This document shows positions 50,954 through 62,400 of a stretch of 64,000 nucleotides of DNA, one piece after another (positions within the stretch are counted from its first letter, which is position 1; the number at the start of each line of letters is the position of its first letter). The notes under the pieces are model-generated. The model was not told the DNA's origin. It saw nothing but the letters and a program-made list of their open reading frames with translations, and did no database searches. Both the position numbers and the translations under genes were made by a program. This DNA is from Psoroptes ovis (taxonomy: Eukaryota; Arthropoda; Arachnida; Sarcoptiformes; Psoroptidae). Location of the stretch: contig PQWQ01000012.1 of assembly GCA_002943765.1 (NCBI GenBank), positions 496,001 through 560,000 on the forward strand, given 5' to 3'.

Positions 50954-52480
50954 ATGAATGATTCGACATTCAAGATACATTTAAATGAATATTTAATGTC
51001 ATTTCGATTCTGTGATTTTGTCGAACATTATCTTCATTATTCAAAATTCGCAATTCCTCAATTCAAATCGTGCAATTTTTGTATGGACAGCATGGCTACA
51101 ATTGAATATTTTTCAATTAAAAATCTTTTGAATCGAAATCGCAGAGAAAAATTATTCGAATATATTAAACAAAGATTAATATATAAATTAATAATCAAGA
51201 ATGATGATGAATTAATGATGAACAAAAAATTATTAATAGATTATTATAATTTTCAATTTTTTTTAATACGTATTAATTATACTTTAGATGAATATCGTCA
51301 CCGAACAATACGATTAACATGGAAACGTTTATGGAAAGGATTAATTATTTATTTGAATAGTTTTATAGCGACTACATTATTATTCAAGAATAGTATTATA
51401 TTCAAAAATAAATTCATTAATATTGAATATTTTGAAAAATTATTCGATATAAAACAATTAAATTTAATTATAATTTGTAGCATTTGTATGATGTGTATTG
51501 GTGAATTTTTATCATTCAAATTATTATACGATATTCTTCAATATCGTTCAGCATTGAATCAAATTATTTATATGAGTGTTTATTTTTCAAATGAATTGGT
51601 TAAAAATTTTAATCATATATTATTCAAATATTATATAAGAATCAAAACAATATCATTGATTGTAGTCACCATAGATATTATAGGCATTTATTTGTGTTCA
51701 TTAGGTGAAACTTATTTGCTAATCAATTCATACAAGTCATCAACTAAAAATAATTATAATTTACAACAATTAATTTTTAATTTGATTATTTGTTTTCAAT
51801 TATGTTTTCATTTCAATTTCATGTTAACTGGCTTAATTATGGGCACATTTGGTACAAGTTTTATTACAAAATTTTTTAAATTACGTTTTAAACAATTAAT
51901 GATACAATTATCATTAATTAATCAACATTTTAAATATTTAAATTTAAGAAAAAGATTAATATTTTTATCGATTTTAATTCGAAAACAACAAAAAGATTAT
52001 TGTAATCTTTATTATCGAACATCGATTACAAATAAATTAATTAGTTTTATATTGATGAACATTGAAGTAATATCAAAAATGTCATCAATAACATTATGTT
52101 TATTTTATTATTATCAAATAAAAATCAATACAATCAATTCAATTATTATGATTAGTTTAACAATATTATTATTATATTCAAGCATTTTATATACAAATCT
52201 AACATATTCACCAACATCAAATTATTTATATGGACGTTTATTACTAAAAACGATAATTCGAAATTTTAGTTTACAATATAAATTATCAAAATTAAATTTT
52301 CCAATTTCAACTTTACAACAAATCAAAATTAATTTTTACATACAAACAGTGTTGGAAAATCGTTTCGGTTTCTATTGTGGTCAAATATTTTTTCTAACCA
52401 ATTTTCAAGTATTCAAAGTATTTATGACACATCTTCCATTGATATTATTATTTTATAAGAAAATTTGCTTGAAATTATAA
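50954..52480 (+). CDS. Seven-TM chemoreceptor-like (gustatory-receptor-like) protein, intronless
   Basis: Single 508-codon ORF with ATG start. Hydrophobic segments lie near residues 127-148, 171-190, 231-252, 273-300, 361-385, 394-416 and 472-503, consistent with seven membrane passes; a long charged N-terminal part of about 120 residues and a long cytoplasmic-type loop (301-360) fit the inverted topology of arthropod gustatory receptors. The segment RFGFYCGQIFFLTNFQVFKV before the last helix resembles the GR region leading into TM7, but the usual TYhhhhhQF signature is replaced by THLPLILLFYKK. Family assignment therefore rests on topology and weak end similarity. The sequence is very rich in Ile, Leu, Asn and Lys, matching the AT bias. 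No signal peptide is obvious. Function would be ligand-gated chemosensation if the assignment is right. Confidence 0.6.
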   Translation: MNDSTFKIHLNEYLMSFRFCDFVEHYLHYSKFAIPQFKSCNFCMDSMATIEYFSIKNLLNRNRREKLFEYIKQRLIYKLIIKNDDELMMNKKLLIDYYNFQFFLIRINYTLDEYRHRTIRLTWKRLWKGLIIYLNSFIATTLLFKNSIIFKNKFINIEYFEKLFDIKQLNLIIICSICMMCIGEFLSFKLLYDILQYRSALNQIIYMSVYFSNELVKNFNHILFKYYIRIKTISLIVVTIDIIGIYLCSLGETYLLINSYKSSTKNNYNLQQLIFNLIICFQLCFHFNFMLTGLIMGTFGTSFITKFFKLRFKQLMIQLSLINQHFKYLNLRKRLIFLSILIRKQQKDYCNLYYRTSITNKLISFILMNIEVISKMSSITLCLFYYYQIKINTINSIIMISLTILLLYSSILYTNLTYSPTSNYLYGRLLLKTIIRNFSLQYKLSKLNFPISTLQQIKINFYIQTVLENRFGFYCGQIFFLTNFQVFKVFMTHLPLILLFYKKICLKL

Positions 52481-53531
52481 ATCAATGATCATTTCAAAAC
52501 AATTCAGAATCGAAGGAAAACTTTCGATTTCAATCAATTGTTTCGATTGTATCCAGCAAAAATGACAAAAACATTAACCAGAAAACAATTGAATCGCAAT
52601 GAATCGATGAATGGCGTAACCAAAACAAATCACCAAACAATAAACACCAGTGAATCAAACATCAACAAATCAAAACAAACCAGTGAAAAACATCGAAAAC
52701 AATCATAATTGTTAAACATCAACTACATGCATACAATGGACAAACGAATTGAAATTATTATTAATTTAAATAGAAAAAAAAATGCCAAAATGTCAATGAC
52801 AATATCGAACAAAAAAAGCTTTTTTGTAACCTTGTAATAATAATGATGTTAATTTTAATTCAACATCAACAACATCAAAAAACATCAAAATGAATCAACA
52901 ATTTCAAATTTTGTAGCTCTCCAACAATAATAACAACAAAACAAACGAACGAAATCAAACATGCAAGGCCATCCATCCATTCATTCAATGTATCCATCCT
53001 CTCATACATTCAACGAAATCCAATGGAAATAAGCACGTATTCACATTCACCATTGATGATCAATAGAAATCATCGAAACAAAAACATTTCGAATCAAACA
53101 AATTGAATGAGAAAAAATCAAAGATAATCTGATCATATGATCAAGAAGTGTAATTGAGTTGTATTTCACTATTTCACAGCCGAAATTAATCCGCAATCAA
53201 ATTACTTGCTGAGCAAGTTTTTTCAAAATGTTTTTGTTTCAAAATTGACTACTGATGCTGCTGAAGCAGCAGCAGTATTTCAAATATTGCAATCAGATTT
53301 CGATTCAAATGATGATATGCAAATGACAACAATAACAACAGCATTAGCTGTTGATGTTTATGGAAACAGTAATGATCAAAGAATGTTTCAAAACAATTAA
53401 TTACTGAGATGAAATGATAATTCAATGAATAATACGATGAATAATTTGATTAATTAATCAGAAAATTTTAAATTAAAATAATTAAACAAATTAATTAAAT
53501 TGAAATATTTAAAATGAATTATTCCACTTAC
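52481..53531. other. Downstream of the chemoreceptor-like gene
   Basis: Includes a 48-codon ATG frame at 52562-52708 (+), Lys/Thr/Asn-rich, and an open stretch at about 53180-53400 (+) after a TTTCACAG acceptor that reads TTDAAEAAAVFQILQSDFDS and ends at TAA. Both could be small exons but neither is compelling. Confidence 0.3.
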
Positions 53532-53869
53532 TTTCGTTTTGTTTGTTTAGGTGTTTTCAATTTACCAGATTTCACATTGTTATTATTCGTATTTGCTTTG
53601 TTATTGTTATTCGATTTAATTGTTTTATTTTGAATCATTTTTTTATTATTAGTTCGTTGATTATTATTATTTAAATTGTTATTATTACAAATTGTTATCG
53701 TTGAATTACTGGATAATAAAGGTGATGCATTTGCGGTTGCTGTTCTCGATGGTATCATTGTTATTGTTGTTGCTGATGGATTCAACAACAGCGTTGCTGT
53801 AGATGTTGTCGATGATAATAATGGTACAGCAACAACAACTGTTGTTGCTTTTGTAAGATTGCTTTCCAT
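53532..53869 (-). CDS. Ser/Thr/Asn-rich first coding exon or small ORF, unknown
   Basis: ATG at 53869 (MESNLTKATTVVVAVPLLSS) opens a frame of 113 codons: Thr/Ala/Ser-rich first half, poly-Asn middle, basic end (KLKTPKQTKRK). It closes with AAGTAAGT, so the apparent stop TAA sits inside a strong splice donor (exon end 53532, phase 2). The likelier reading is a 5' exon of a minus-strand gene whose remaining exons are not evident to the left, where the chemoreceptor-like gene lies on the other strand. If unspliced it would be a 113-aa basic low-complexity protein. Confidence 0.4.
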
Positions 53870-56800
53870 AGTTTTTTTTTGGTTTTAAAAATTCAAAGAT
53901 TTTCTTTAGGAATATTCGGTTTGGAATTTTACATTTTCAACTTTGGTAGTTTTTTGAGTTTAGATTAGTTTTAAATTAGTCTAAATTGGTTCAAATTTAA
54001 TTTCAAATTTTCGAAGAAAACTAAACAAATGATGATAATCAATTGATTGGCACTATTTATAGGCTTTTAAAGTTCGAATTTCGAGCATTTTTCGTTCAAA
54101 ACAAATGGAAAAACAACAACAAAAATTCAAAATAATCAAAGATTATCTCAAGTAATTTTTGGTGTTTTTTTTTTTTGATTATTTTTCTGATTTTTAAACA
54201 TTTAAATTTTGATTCGAAAATTTGTACATTTAATTTGTCCTCATTGATATCATCATCATCATGAAAAAAAATGTCAAAAACAAATGAAATTTTTCCAGTT
54301 TCAATCATATACACACACACAAACACACACATATTTTTCTTGTTGTTGTTATTGGTGTTTTTTAATCACACCAATCACCAAATTGGTTGGCTGCAAAAGA
54401 AAAAAATTCATAAAACATGTACCATTTGTCTATGCCTGTGATATTGTTGTTGTTATTGTTGATGGTGATGATCGTGGTTAATTTCACAAATATTTTTTCA
54501 ATTTTTTCCTTCCATTAAAATCAAATACATTAGGATACATTATTATAACACATGATGATGATGATAATGTGTTATAAAAAATAAAAAAAAAACGAGCGAA
54601 TTGAAAATATTTTGAAAAAAAACTAGGTCAATTCAATAAATGTATTTGTTTGTATTTATGTTCATTAGTATTTGTGTTTGTACACTTTGAAACAACAACA
54701 CATATATAAGTTGTTGTTGTTTTCGATTTGATTTTTGAGGACACGAGCATATATTATTATTAATAATATTTAACTCTATGCATCGATAGAAATACTCATG
54801 TAATTATTATTATATTGATAATAATGATGATGAAGATAATAATTATTATTATTTATAACGATTAAATGACGACGATGTATGAAATTTAATAATAATAATA
54901 ATGGATGTTTATTTTCATTGATTATTATTATTGATATGTTGGAATAAATGAATGAATTGATTTGAAAGGTGTAAAATATTCACAAATTCATGAATATAAT
55001 CAATGATTTTTAGACGAAAAGTGATGATGAACGATGGCCGAATCGATGGTCGAACTGATCGATTAATGATTGAGTTTGATGAATTTGAATTTGAAGAATT
55101 CGTGGATTCAAATAAAGGTTGGCAAGAGTTTGAAGGCTTCAAAGGCTTTAAAATGATTGAAATTCATTCAATTGATTGACGGATTCGGTGTTGATTGATT
55201 CATTCGAAAATTGAATTTCACAATTTTTTTCACATTGAAACGGTGCAATTTTTGATAAATATTCGATAAATAAAAGATAAATTACTGTTTTGAGAAGAAG
55301 AAAAAAAAAGAAAAGAATCATCATTAAAATTCAATGAAAATTTTTTACTTATCAATTACCATTCGAATGTTTATCGATCGAAATTGATTTATTTTGCATG
55401 GAAATATTGAAATTTTTTGTGATGGTTTTTTCGTTTGATTGAAATCAACGAAATTTTTCTTTGAAATAAAGAGAAATTATCCACAAAAGCAAACAAAAAT
55501 TGATAAAAATCAACGATTAAAATCAAGTAAATTGAAGTAAAATTTACCATACAAAAAACAAACATAAACTTCTAAGTTTTCAAATGAAGAAATTCAAAGA
55601 AATATGAAATGAAATTCAAGATGTTTTAAGATTTGTTTTCTGAAATATCAAATATTCGTTCGTTGATTATTATCATCACCAATATTTGCATTATTTTTTT
55701 CTTTGAAATAATAAAAAAAATTGATAAAAACAAAATCATTGATTGATTGATTGATTTAATTTGATTTGATTAAATTGAATTTGTTTATGATTTTTTCACT
55801 GTAATTTTCCAAATTCAAAATATTTTCTTCTAATTCAAAAGGTTTAATCATTGAAGCTTCAAGTTTATCAAATGGCAGAAAAATGATTAAAAATTCATTT
55901 GGTTTGGAAGATAATTTCATCGAAAATTGAAGACACCAAAAATCAGAACCAAATAGAAAAAATCAATTAAAAACTTTAAAAACATCAAAAAATAAAACCC
56001 TTAAAAATATACACTCAATTACACATGGAATTTGTCGAACACATCTGATGATGATGATGATGATGATCATACAATACTCTCAATATTGATGATGATGATT
56101 ATTTGATGAAGGATGATGCTATTTGGCAGTCTTGATTTGTTAATTTCTTTTTCATCATTTTTTTTTCATCCAACAAATATGATTGGAAGAGAGAAGTTTA
56201 TTAAAAAAAAAAATCAAAAAACAAAAACAAAACAAAACATAAACAAATCATTCTGTTGTTGGTGGTAGTGGCATAGCTTTAAGCGGCAATTTTGCAATCA
56301 AATACATTTAAATACATTTAAAAAATTCGAAAAATATTTGAATCCTTTTAAAAATTTGCAAACATTCGACAAAGGTAGTGGCACACACGACAGTGACGGT
56401 AGTGAGTTTGTTTTTGAATTTTTGCAAAAACAAAAAACAAAAACAAAATCCTCGTGTCTTTATAATTTTCAATCATTTTTTTTTTGCTTGGCCGAGGTAA
56501 CTATCTTACCAAAACACACATACATTGAAGAGATAAGATTGTGTTTTGCAAGTTTTTTTTTTTTTTTTTTTTTTTTTTGCTTGATGATGGTGCGATTTTG
56601 TAAAATGAATAAGAAAAATTAATTTTCTAGAAAATTTAAGTGCATACAAATGATAATTATTATCATCAACATTCAATGAAACTTGAATCTTAAATCATTC
56701 ATAATTGAGTTTCATACACATTTTACGCTTGTTGTTTTCATTGATTTTTCTCATTTATTTTGCTTCGCTGGAAAACAACAACAAAGCAAAAAACAATTTG

Positions 56801-57575
56801 TCGTAGGCCAAAAATCAGCGATGGGCGTTGAAGGAAATAAATAAATAAATAAAAAGAAAAAAGATGATGATGATTTTAGAAAAAAAAACAAAAATGTTAT
56901 TGGCCGTTTTTGACATGCGTATTTCATTGGTATTTTTAAAAAATGAAAAGTATTTTTTTCACTTGTCCTCTTTTCAATTCAATTTTTTCAAATTTGTTTG
57001 GATTTTAAATAATTCAAACAAAATTTTATCACAATTGACGATTATGAAATTATGAATTTTCCAGTAACAAACAAACAAACACTCAATAATCAATGTTTTT
57101 TTTCGGCGTCAACTTTGACCTTTTAGCCAATATTTGGTCTCTGAAATTGGTGATGATGATCGAAGATCAATCAATAAACACAAATTATCGTCAATTTTAG
57201 TCAAATTATTGGTAATGAACAAGGTTCATAGAGATCAAGTATCAAAGTTTGACCGAAAATTTTCCCAAAATTAATTGTTTTTGATGAGAAAAAATAATTG
57301 AGAAAAAATCAAAAACATTTTTTGAATTGAAAAAAAAAATCAAGGACAAACAAATAAAAGGGATTGGCGCGCTCAAAATAATTTGAATTTTTTTTTTTTT
57401 TGCAAGCAAATCACAATAACATCGATAGTTAAAGTGAAGAAAAACAATCGATTGTTGTTGCTATTTTTTTTTCTCAAAATCATATGTTTTTGATGGATTT
57501 AATTGTGATTGATCAATTGATTAAATTGTAATTCCAATCAAAAATATTCCAAACCTTTGTTATTATTCTTGCTGC
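53870..57575. other. Gene-poor intergenic sequence
   Basis: AT-rich with GATGAT and poly-T tracts (T26 at 56553-56578). Open frames at 54096-54332, 54915-55142 and 56338-56622 are low-complexity or begin without ATG and are not supported. Confidence 0.5.
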
Positions 57576-57580
57576 TCAGT
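57576..57580 (+). promoter_or_regulatory. Possible arthropod initiator (TCAGT) of TRAPPC4
   Basis: TGCTCAGTAG lies 27 bp before the TRAPPC4 start codon and matches the arthropod initiator core TCAGT. If used, it gives a 5' UTR of under 30 nt. This is inference from motif and position. Confidence 0.25.
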
Positions 57581-57602
57581 AGAATATTTTAAGCTGTTGA
57601 CA

Positions 57603-58562
57603 ATGAATAAAATTAGTGGAATATATAGTGTTTACATTATTTCCAAATCCGGTGGTCTCATCTATAATTATGATGTTGAATCAAATTTTCCAATGACTGA
57701 AGTGGAAAAAACTTTTAGTTTTCCGTTGGACATTAAGCTGGAATTTATTAATCAACGCATCACTGTAATATTTGGACAACGTGATAATATTAAAGGTGAG
57801 TTTTTTCCAGAAGTTTTCGGGATTTCTTAGATAAATTCATGTGTATTTGAATGAACAGTCGGTTATTCGTTGATAGCAATAAATGGTGAACCAATTAATG
57901 GACGCAAATACAAGGATAAAGATATATTGAATGAATATTTGACGGATGAAGAAAATTATCCAATAAATTTAAAATTTTGTTGGCCACGTTTGAGTACAAA
58001 TGAAAAAATTGTTATGGCATCAATGTTTCATTCAATGTATGCTATTGCTGCATTACAAATTGTTCCATTAAAACAACAGAAAAAATTGACAAATACTCAA
58101 CAACAACAACAGCAGCAGCAGCAACAACAACAACAAGATCAATTATTGAATCGTCATCATTATCATCAACAACAATCGACCGGTATTGAATATATGGAAA
58201 CTAATAATTTTCGTTTAAGCTGTTTTCAAACATTGACTGGTGTAAAATTTTTGATTATCAGTGATTTACGTGAACCACCTCAATCATCATCATCAGCTAT
58301 GTCAAACAATAAAGAATGGTTATTACGTAAAATATATGAACTATATTCAGATTATGCATTGAAAAATCCATTTTATAAGCTAGATATGCCAATACGTTGT
58401 GAATTATTTGATCAAAATATAGCACAATTGTTGGAAACACAAACTGCCAGTGATCATCGTGGTATTATTGGTGGTGATATTTCATCATATTCATCATCGG
58501 TATCAGCTTCAGATACTGCAGCAACAACAGCGGCTACAACATTATCTGTTAATCTTTTTTAA
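57603..58562 (+). CDS. TRAPPC4: Trafficking protein particle complex subunit 4 (TRAPPC4/synbindin), two exons
   Basis: Core subunit of the TRAPP complexes that act as exchange factor for Rab1 (and Rab11 in metazoa) in ER-Golgi traffic. Exons 57603-57795 and 57859-58562, separated by a 63-bp GTGAGT...ACAG intron; predicted 298 aa against about 219 in vertebrates. The longin-like N-terminus reads IYSVYIISKSGGLIYNYD, then FGQRDNIK joining VGYSLIAINGEPINGRKY in the PDZ-like insert. The core has NEKIVMASMFHSMYAIA, FQTLTGVKFLI and LRKIYELYSDYALKNPFYKL, ending with PIRCELFDQNIAQLLE. The extra length is a 13-Gln tract plus flanking Gln/His-rich insert (58098-58170) and a Ser/Thr/Ala-rich tail after the conserved end. 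No catalytic role of its own. Identification is secure; the Gln insert falls in a loop that is short in other animals. Confidence 0.95.
58098..58136 (+). repeat. CAA/CAG polyglutamine tract in TRAPPC4
   Basis: Thirteen consecutive Gln codons, CAA-CAG mixed, inside the TRAPPC4 coding sequence. Confidence 0.9.
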
Positions 58563-58600
58563 TTTTTTTTTTTAAATTTTGAATTTTTAAAAATTTTCAA

Positions 58601-58620
58601 AATAAAATTTTGTAAATAAA
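58601..58620 (+). terminator. Polyadenylation signals of TRAPPC4
   Basis: Two AATAAA hexamers at 58601-58606 and 58615-58620, about 40-55 bp after the TRAPPC4 stop and less than 100 bp before the next start codon. Confidence 0.5.
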
Positions 58621-58696
58621 AAGTGCTGTCACCTGGTGGCGATTTGATGAATTTTAGATAAACGTTCGATTTGAATTTTTTTTACCTCGAAATTTG

Positions 58697-59152
58697 ATGA
58701 TTTTTTCAAATTTGATGACTAAAAAAGAAATGATCAAAAATAAATCCAATTCAATAATATTTCATACGGCAAATGGTACCGAAATTGAAGTGACTGAAAA
58801 ACAAATGCAAAATGTACGTACATTTTTACGATGGACGGCGGCTAAAGACAGCGAAAGGATTGATGATGAGGATCATCAATATTTGATGCCGAAAAATGAT
58901 ACCAATAATGATAATGACAAAGAAAACATTGACACGAATCGTTCGATTAATGGCTTAGCAGCAATAATAATGGATGATATTGATGATGATTTTTATGAGG
59001 ATATATTCACCATATCTTCATCAAAATTATCGACAATAAAAAATGATGATTCAAAGAGTAAACGTCAGCGTGATGAACAACAACAGCTCGATGATGACAA
59101 GCTTTCTAATCAACATCGGCAAACATTGACAAAACGTAAACGTTTTCGTTAA
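58697..59152 (+). CDS. Small protein with a single BRCA2-type BRC motif
   Basis: ORF of 151 codons from ATG 58697. Residues 20-46 read IIFHTANGTEIEVTEKQMQN then VRTFLRW; this aligns without gaps to BRC repeats of BRCA2, including the FxxA motif (F22, A25), the following Gly, the alternating hydrophobic strand (IEV) and the hydrophobic helix (M37, V40, F43, L44). BRC repeats bind RAD51 through FxxA. The rest is acidic (DDIDDDFYEDIF) and Asn/Asp-rich, ending in basic runs KSKRQRD and KRKRFR that may be nuclear localisation signals. No helical or OB-fold DNA-binding domain is present. The gene lies 134 bp behind TRAPPC4 on the same strand and converges with the M28B-family gene. Start is uncertain, since an upstream exon cannot be excluded. 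It may be a reduced BRCA2-like protein, another RAD51 mediator, or one exon of something larger. Confidence 0.6.
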   Translation: MIFSNLMTKKEMIKNKSNSIIFHTANGTEIEVTEKQMQNVRTFLRWTAAKDSERIDDEDHQYLMPKNDTNNDNDKENIDTNRSINGLAAIIMDDIDDDFYEDIFTISSSKLSTIKNDDSKSKRQRDEQQQLDDDKLSNQHRQTLTKRKRFR

Positions 59153-59492
59153 ATAAATATCAAATTTTTTCTTCTTATTATTTTCATAGTCAAAATAATA
59201 AAATTTACTCATTATCATAATAATTGTCAGATATTAAAAATGAACAATGCTAACTTGGTGAAAAAAAATTGAATACACAAGTAAGTTTATCACACTCAAC
59301 CATCAATAATATATTGTTTATATAAGTTGCCGACACAAAAAAATATAGATTGGTTTTTCCCCTATCAAATGAATGAAAACTGTCAAATTCATTTGATTTT
59401 TTGATTATCAAAGTGAATTATTTTGATCATGATTATCATTGCTTTTGTACTATTTTAAAATTAGATTTCATTAATACACATGAATTTTTTCC
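59153..59492. other. Convergent intergenic gap
   Basis: 340 bp between the stop codons of the BRC-motif gene (+) and the M28B-family gene (-), AT-rich, containing AATAAA-like signals on both strands near 59155-59205 and 59440-59490. Nothing else. Confidence 0.6.
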
Positions 59493-62400
59493 CTATTGAA
59501 ATGGATCATCTGATAAGTAATTAGCTGCCGATTGTATTGTATGTATCAATATTGGCATATGTTTTTGTAAACGCCATAATGATTGTCTAATATCATCATC
59601 AATATTATTACTTTGATTAATTTGATTATTATTATTATTATTATTAATACTACTGCTGCTATTATTTACATTATCACCATAATCATCAATATTACTATTA
59701 TTATCATTAATAATCATCATATCATTTAAAAATAATGTTCCCATTAATTGATCCAATTCATCGATAATGGCTGGAAATAGGCCATCATTATCACTATGAT
59801 GATGTTGATGCTGGTGTTGATGTTGTTGATTATCATTATTTTTACCATTATTGGTAAACATCATTATTTCAGCTGATGGTGGTGATAGTATTAAATGTTT
59901 TTTAAGATTATTCGATGGCAAACCACGATGATCAAGAAATTGTCGTTCAATCAATAGCAATTTATCATTCATTTGACGAATTTTTAATTGGCTGTCAATT
60001 TTGATTGATCGGATTGATTTCATTGAATATTGAAAACAAAAATAAATTTAGATTCAATTATGATTAACTCAAACAAATAAAATATTGATGACATACTCAT
60101 TCAAATTGATCATATCTTGTTGTCGATGAAATTCGATAGCTTCATGGGTAAAATTTTTGATCGCTGATTCCAATGCTCCTAAGATAATTATTAATGTTTG
60201 AGATAAATTTAGATTGAAGGTTATTTTCGATCAAATCATATGATAAATCAATATCAAAATTCAATGAAATAGGGTTAAAAATCCTAAAACATACTTAGAT
60301 TCATGTCCATAATTTGTATGAATTCATCATTCATCGATGAATTGAATTGATTTAGCAATGGTTGATGCTGAATGACAATGTTATTCGGATTTTGATTATG
60401 ATTTAAATCATGTCCAATCATTATAATATTATGAATATATAATGTTTTCATATAAAAATCATACAACATTTGTGCATAATCAAACAAATTGAATGGAATA
60501 AATAATGAATTGGATAAATTTTCAATCAAATTCACGAATATTTCAATTGATAAACGATGATATTCATAATTTGTATCCAAAAAATTTTCCAATATTTCAA
60601 TATTATCATATTGACTATGCAGTAATGGATAAATAACATGATGATCATCATTAGTTTCACCATTATCATCATTTTGATTTGAATTATCAAGATTAATAAA
60701 ACATAAATCAATAATTGGTACACCGATCATCGTATAGAATGATGAATATGAACCATATAAATCTAAAAGACGTATGTTTGGACGAATTTCTTGCAGTGAT
60801 GATTGTATGAATGTTTTGAGAATATTTCCCGAATCATTTGATTCGTTTAGATGAAATTTTTGTTGATTTTTTCGTTGCATTCGTTCATTCAACACGAATT
60901 GATTATTTCCCATATTTTGAAATAGCAGTGTTGATTTATTACGTATTTTCGGTACACGTGACAACCATTGATCATAAATTGTTTCTGAATAATTGTTTTC
61001 ATCTGTTTTATTATTCGGTGTGAATACATTTTTTGTTGCATTAAATATTGAATGATAAAGTAATGGTGATGCTTGTACGCTTATTGTATCATTGCCATTT
61101 ATCTGATTTTAAAGAATTTCTCGAAATTAGTTTTTAATCAAAATGAAAACAATCAAATACATACGACTAGATTAATATTAATATATGCAACTGTACGCAT
61201 AAATAATAGCTTATAATAATCTTCAACAAATTCTGTCGATCCTTGTAGATTAAATTCTTCAGCATCCCAACTACAGAATATAATCGTACGTTTTGGACGA
61301 TAATTTTGCTTCAAATTTTCACCGAATAATCGAGCTAATTCCATAAATATACTCGTTCCACTTGCTGAATCTATGGCACCTTTTGTCATTGAATCACGTT
61401 GATTACCGATCATTAAATAACGATCCGACTCAACAGAACCATTAATCATTCCGATTACATTGTAAATGTTTTTATGCACTAATCGATTATTAATATGAAT
61501 TTGAAATTTAACATTTGTGTCATTATTGAATAGACGATAAGTGCAATTCAATTTGCCAAACCATTCTTTCGGTGCAATCAAACCATTATTCATATTTTCG
61601 AATATTTTTCTGGCCATTTCTGAACTAATTGGTTGTGCTGGTATTTGTAATTGACGTCGAATTGTTCGACCATTTCGAAATGAATAATAATTTGATGGTT
61701 GACCAATAGTTTCCGGATCACCGGCACCATTCCAATAGATACCATCATTACGTATTCCATCGAATGGTAACCATATTGATTTTTCTGTAATCAATTTAGG
61801 ATTGTAATGTTCGGGGTCAGGATAGAATAATATTGCTGATGCATTTAACATTTGAGCATATTTATATTGTTCATTTGATGATAAATGATATTGTTTAATG
61901 AGAAATATTTTTCCATTAAATATATCATTACTTGTTGTATTCATTAATGTTTGTATTTGTACATAATCAATTGGACGGCCATAATTTACGAATATTATAT
62001 CGGATGTTAATATATCAGCATTTGGTGAATATGGACAATATGATTGTAGCGATTTCTCGACGTATTTATTCGTATAGATTTCATTATTATTTGCATCCAA
62101 TATGGACACAAAATTTGTATTATTTTCATTAGGTAAAGATACGAGGGTGGTATAATTTTTCCATATAATTCGATCAAAATTATTATCTTCGAAATGTTTG
62201 TGAATTTTCGCTGCCAGCAATAAATCTTGATCACTACCAGCTAAATGTTTTTGATTAGAAAATTCGCGTACATTTTTACGTAAATTATCGATATTTATTT
62301 TGGCAATCATTGTTTTGATTATATTTTCATCGTAATTCTGATTTCGATCACTAATTTGATCACTATTAATTCTCTCATTAGTCAAATTATTGGCTGAACA

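Noticed and set aside
56338..56622. 94-codon plus-strand ORF
   Set aside because: No ATG start, and it reads through a 26-T tract as poly-Phe.
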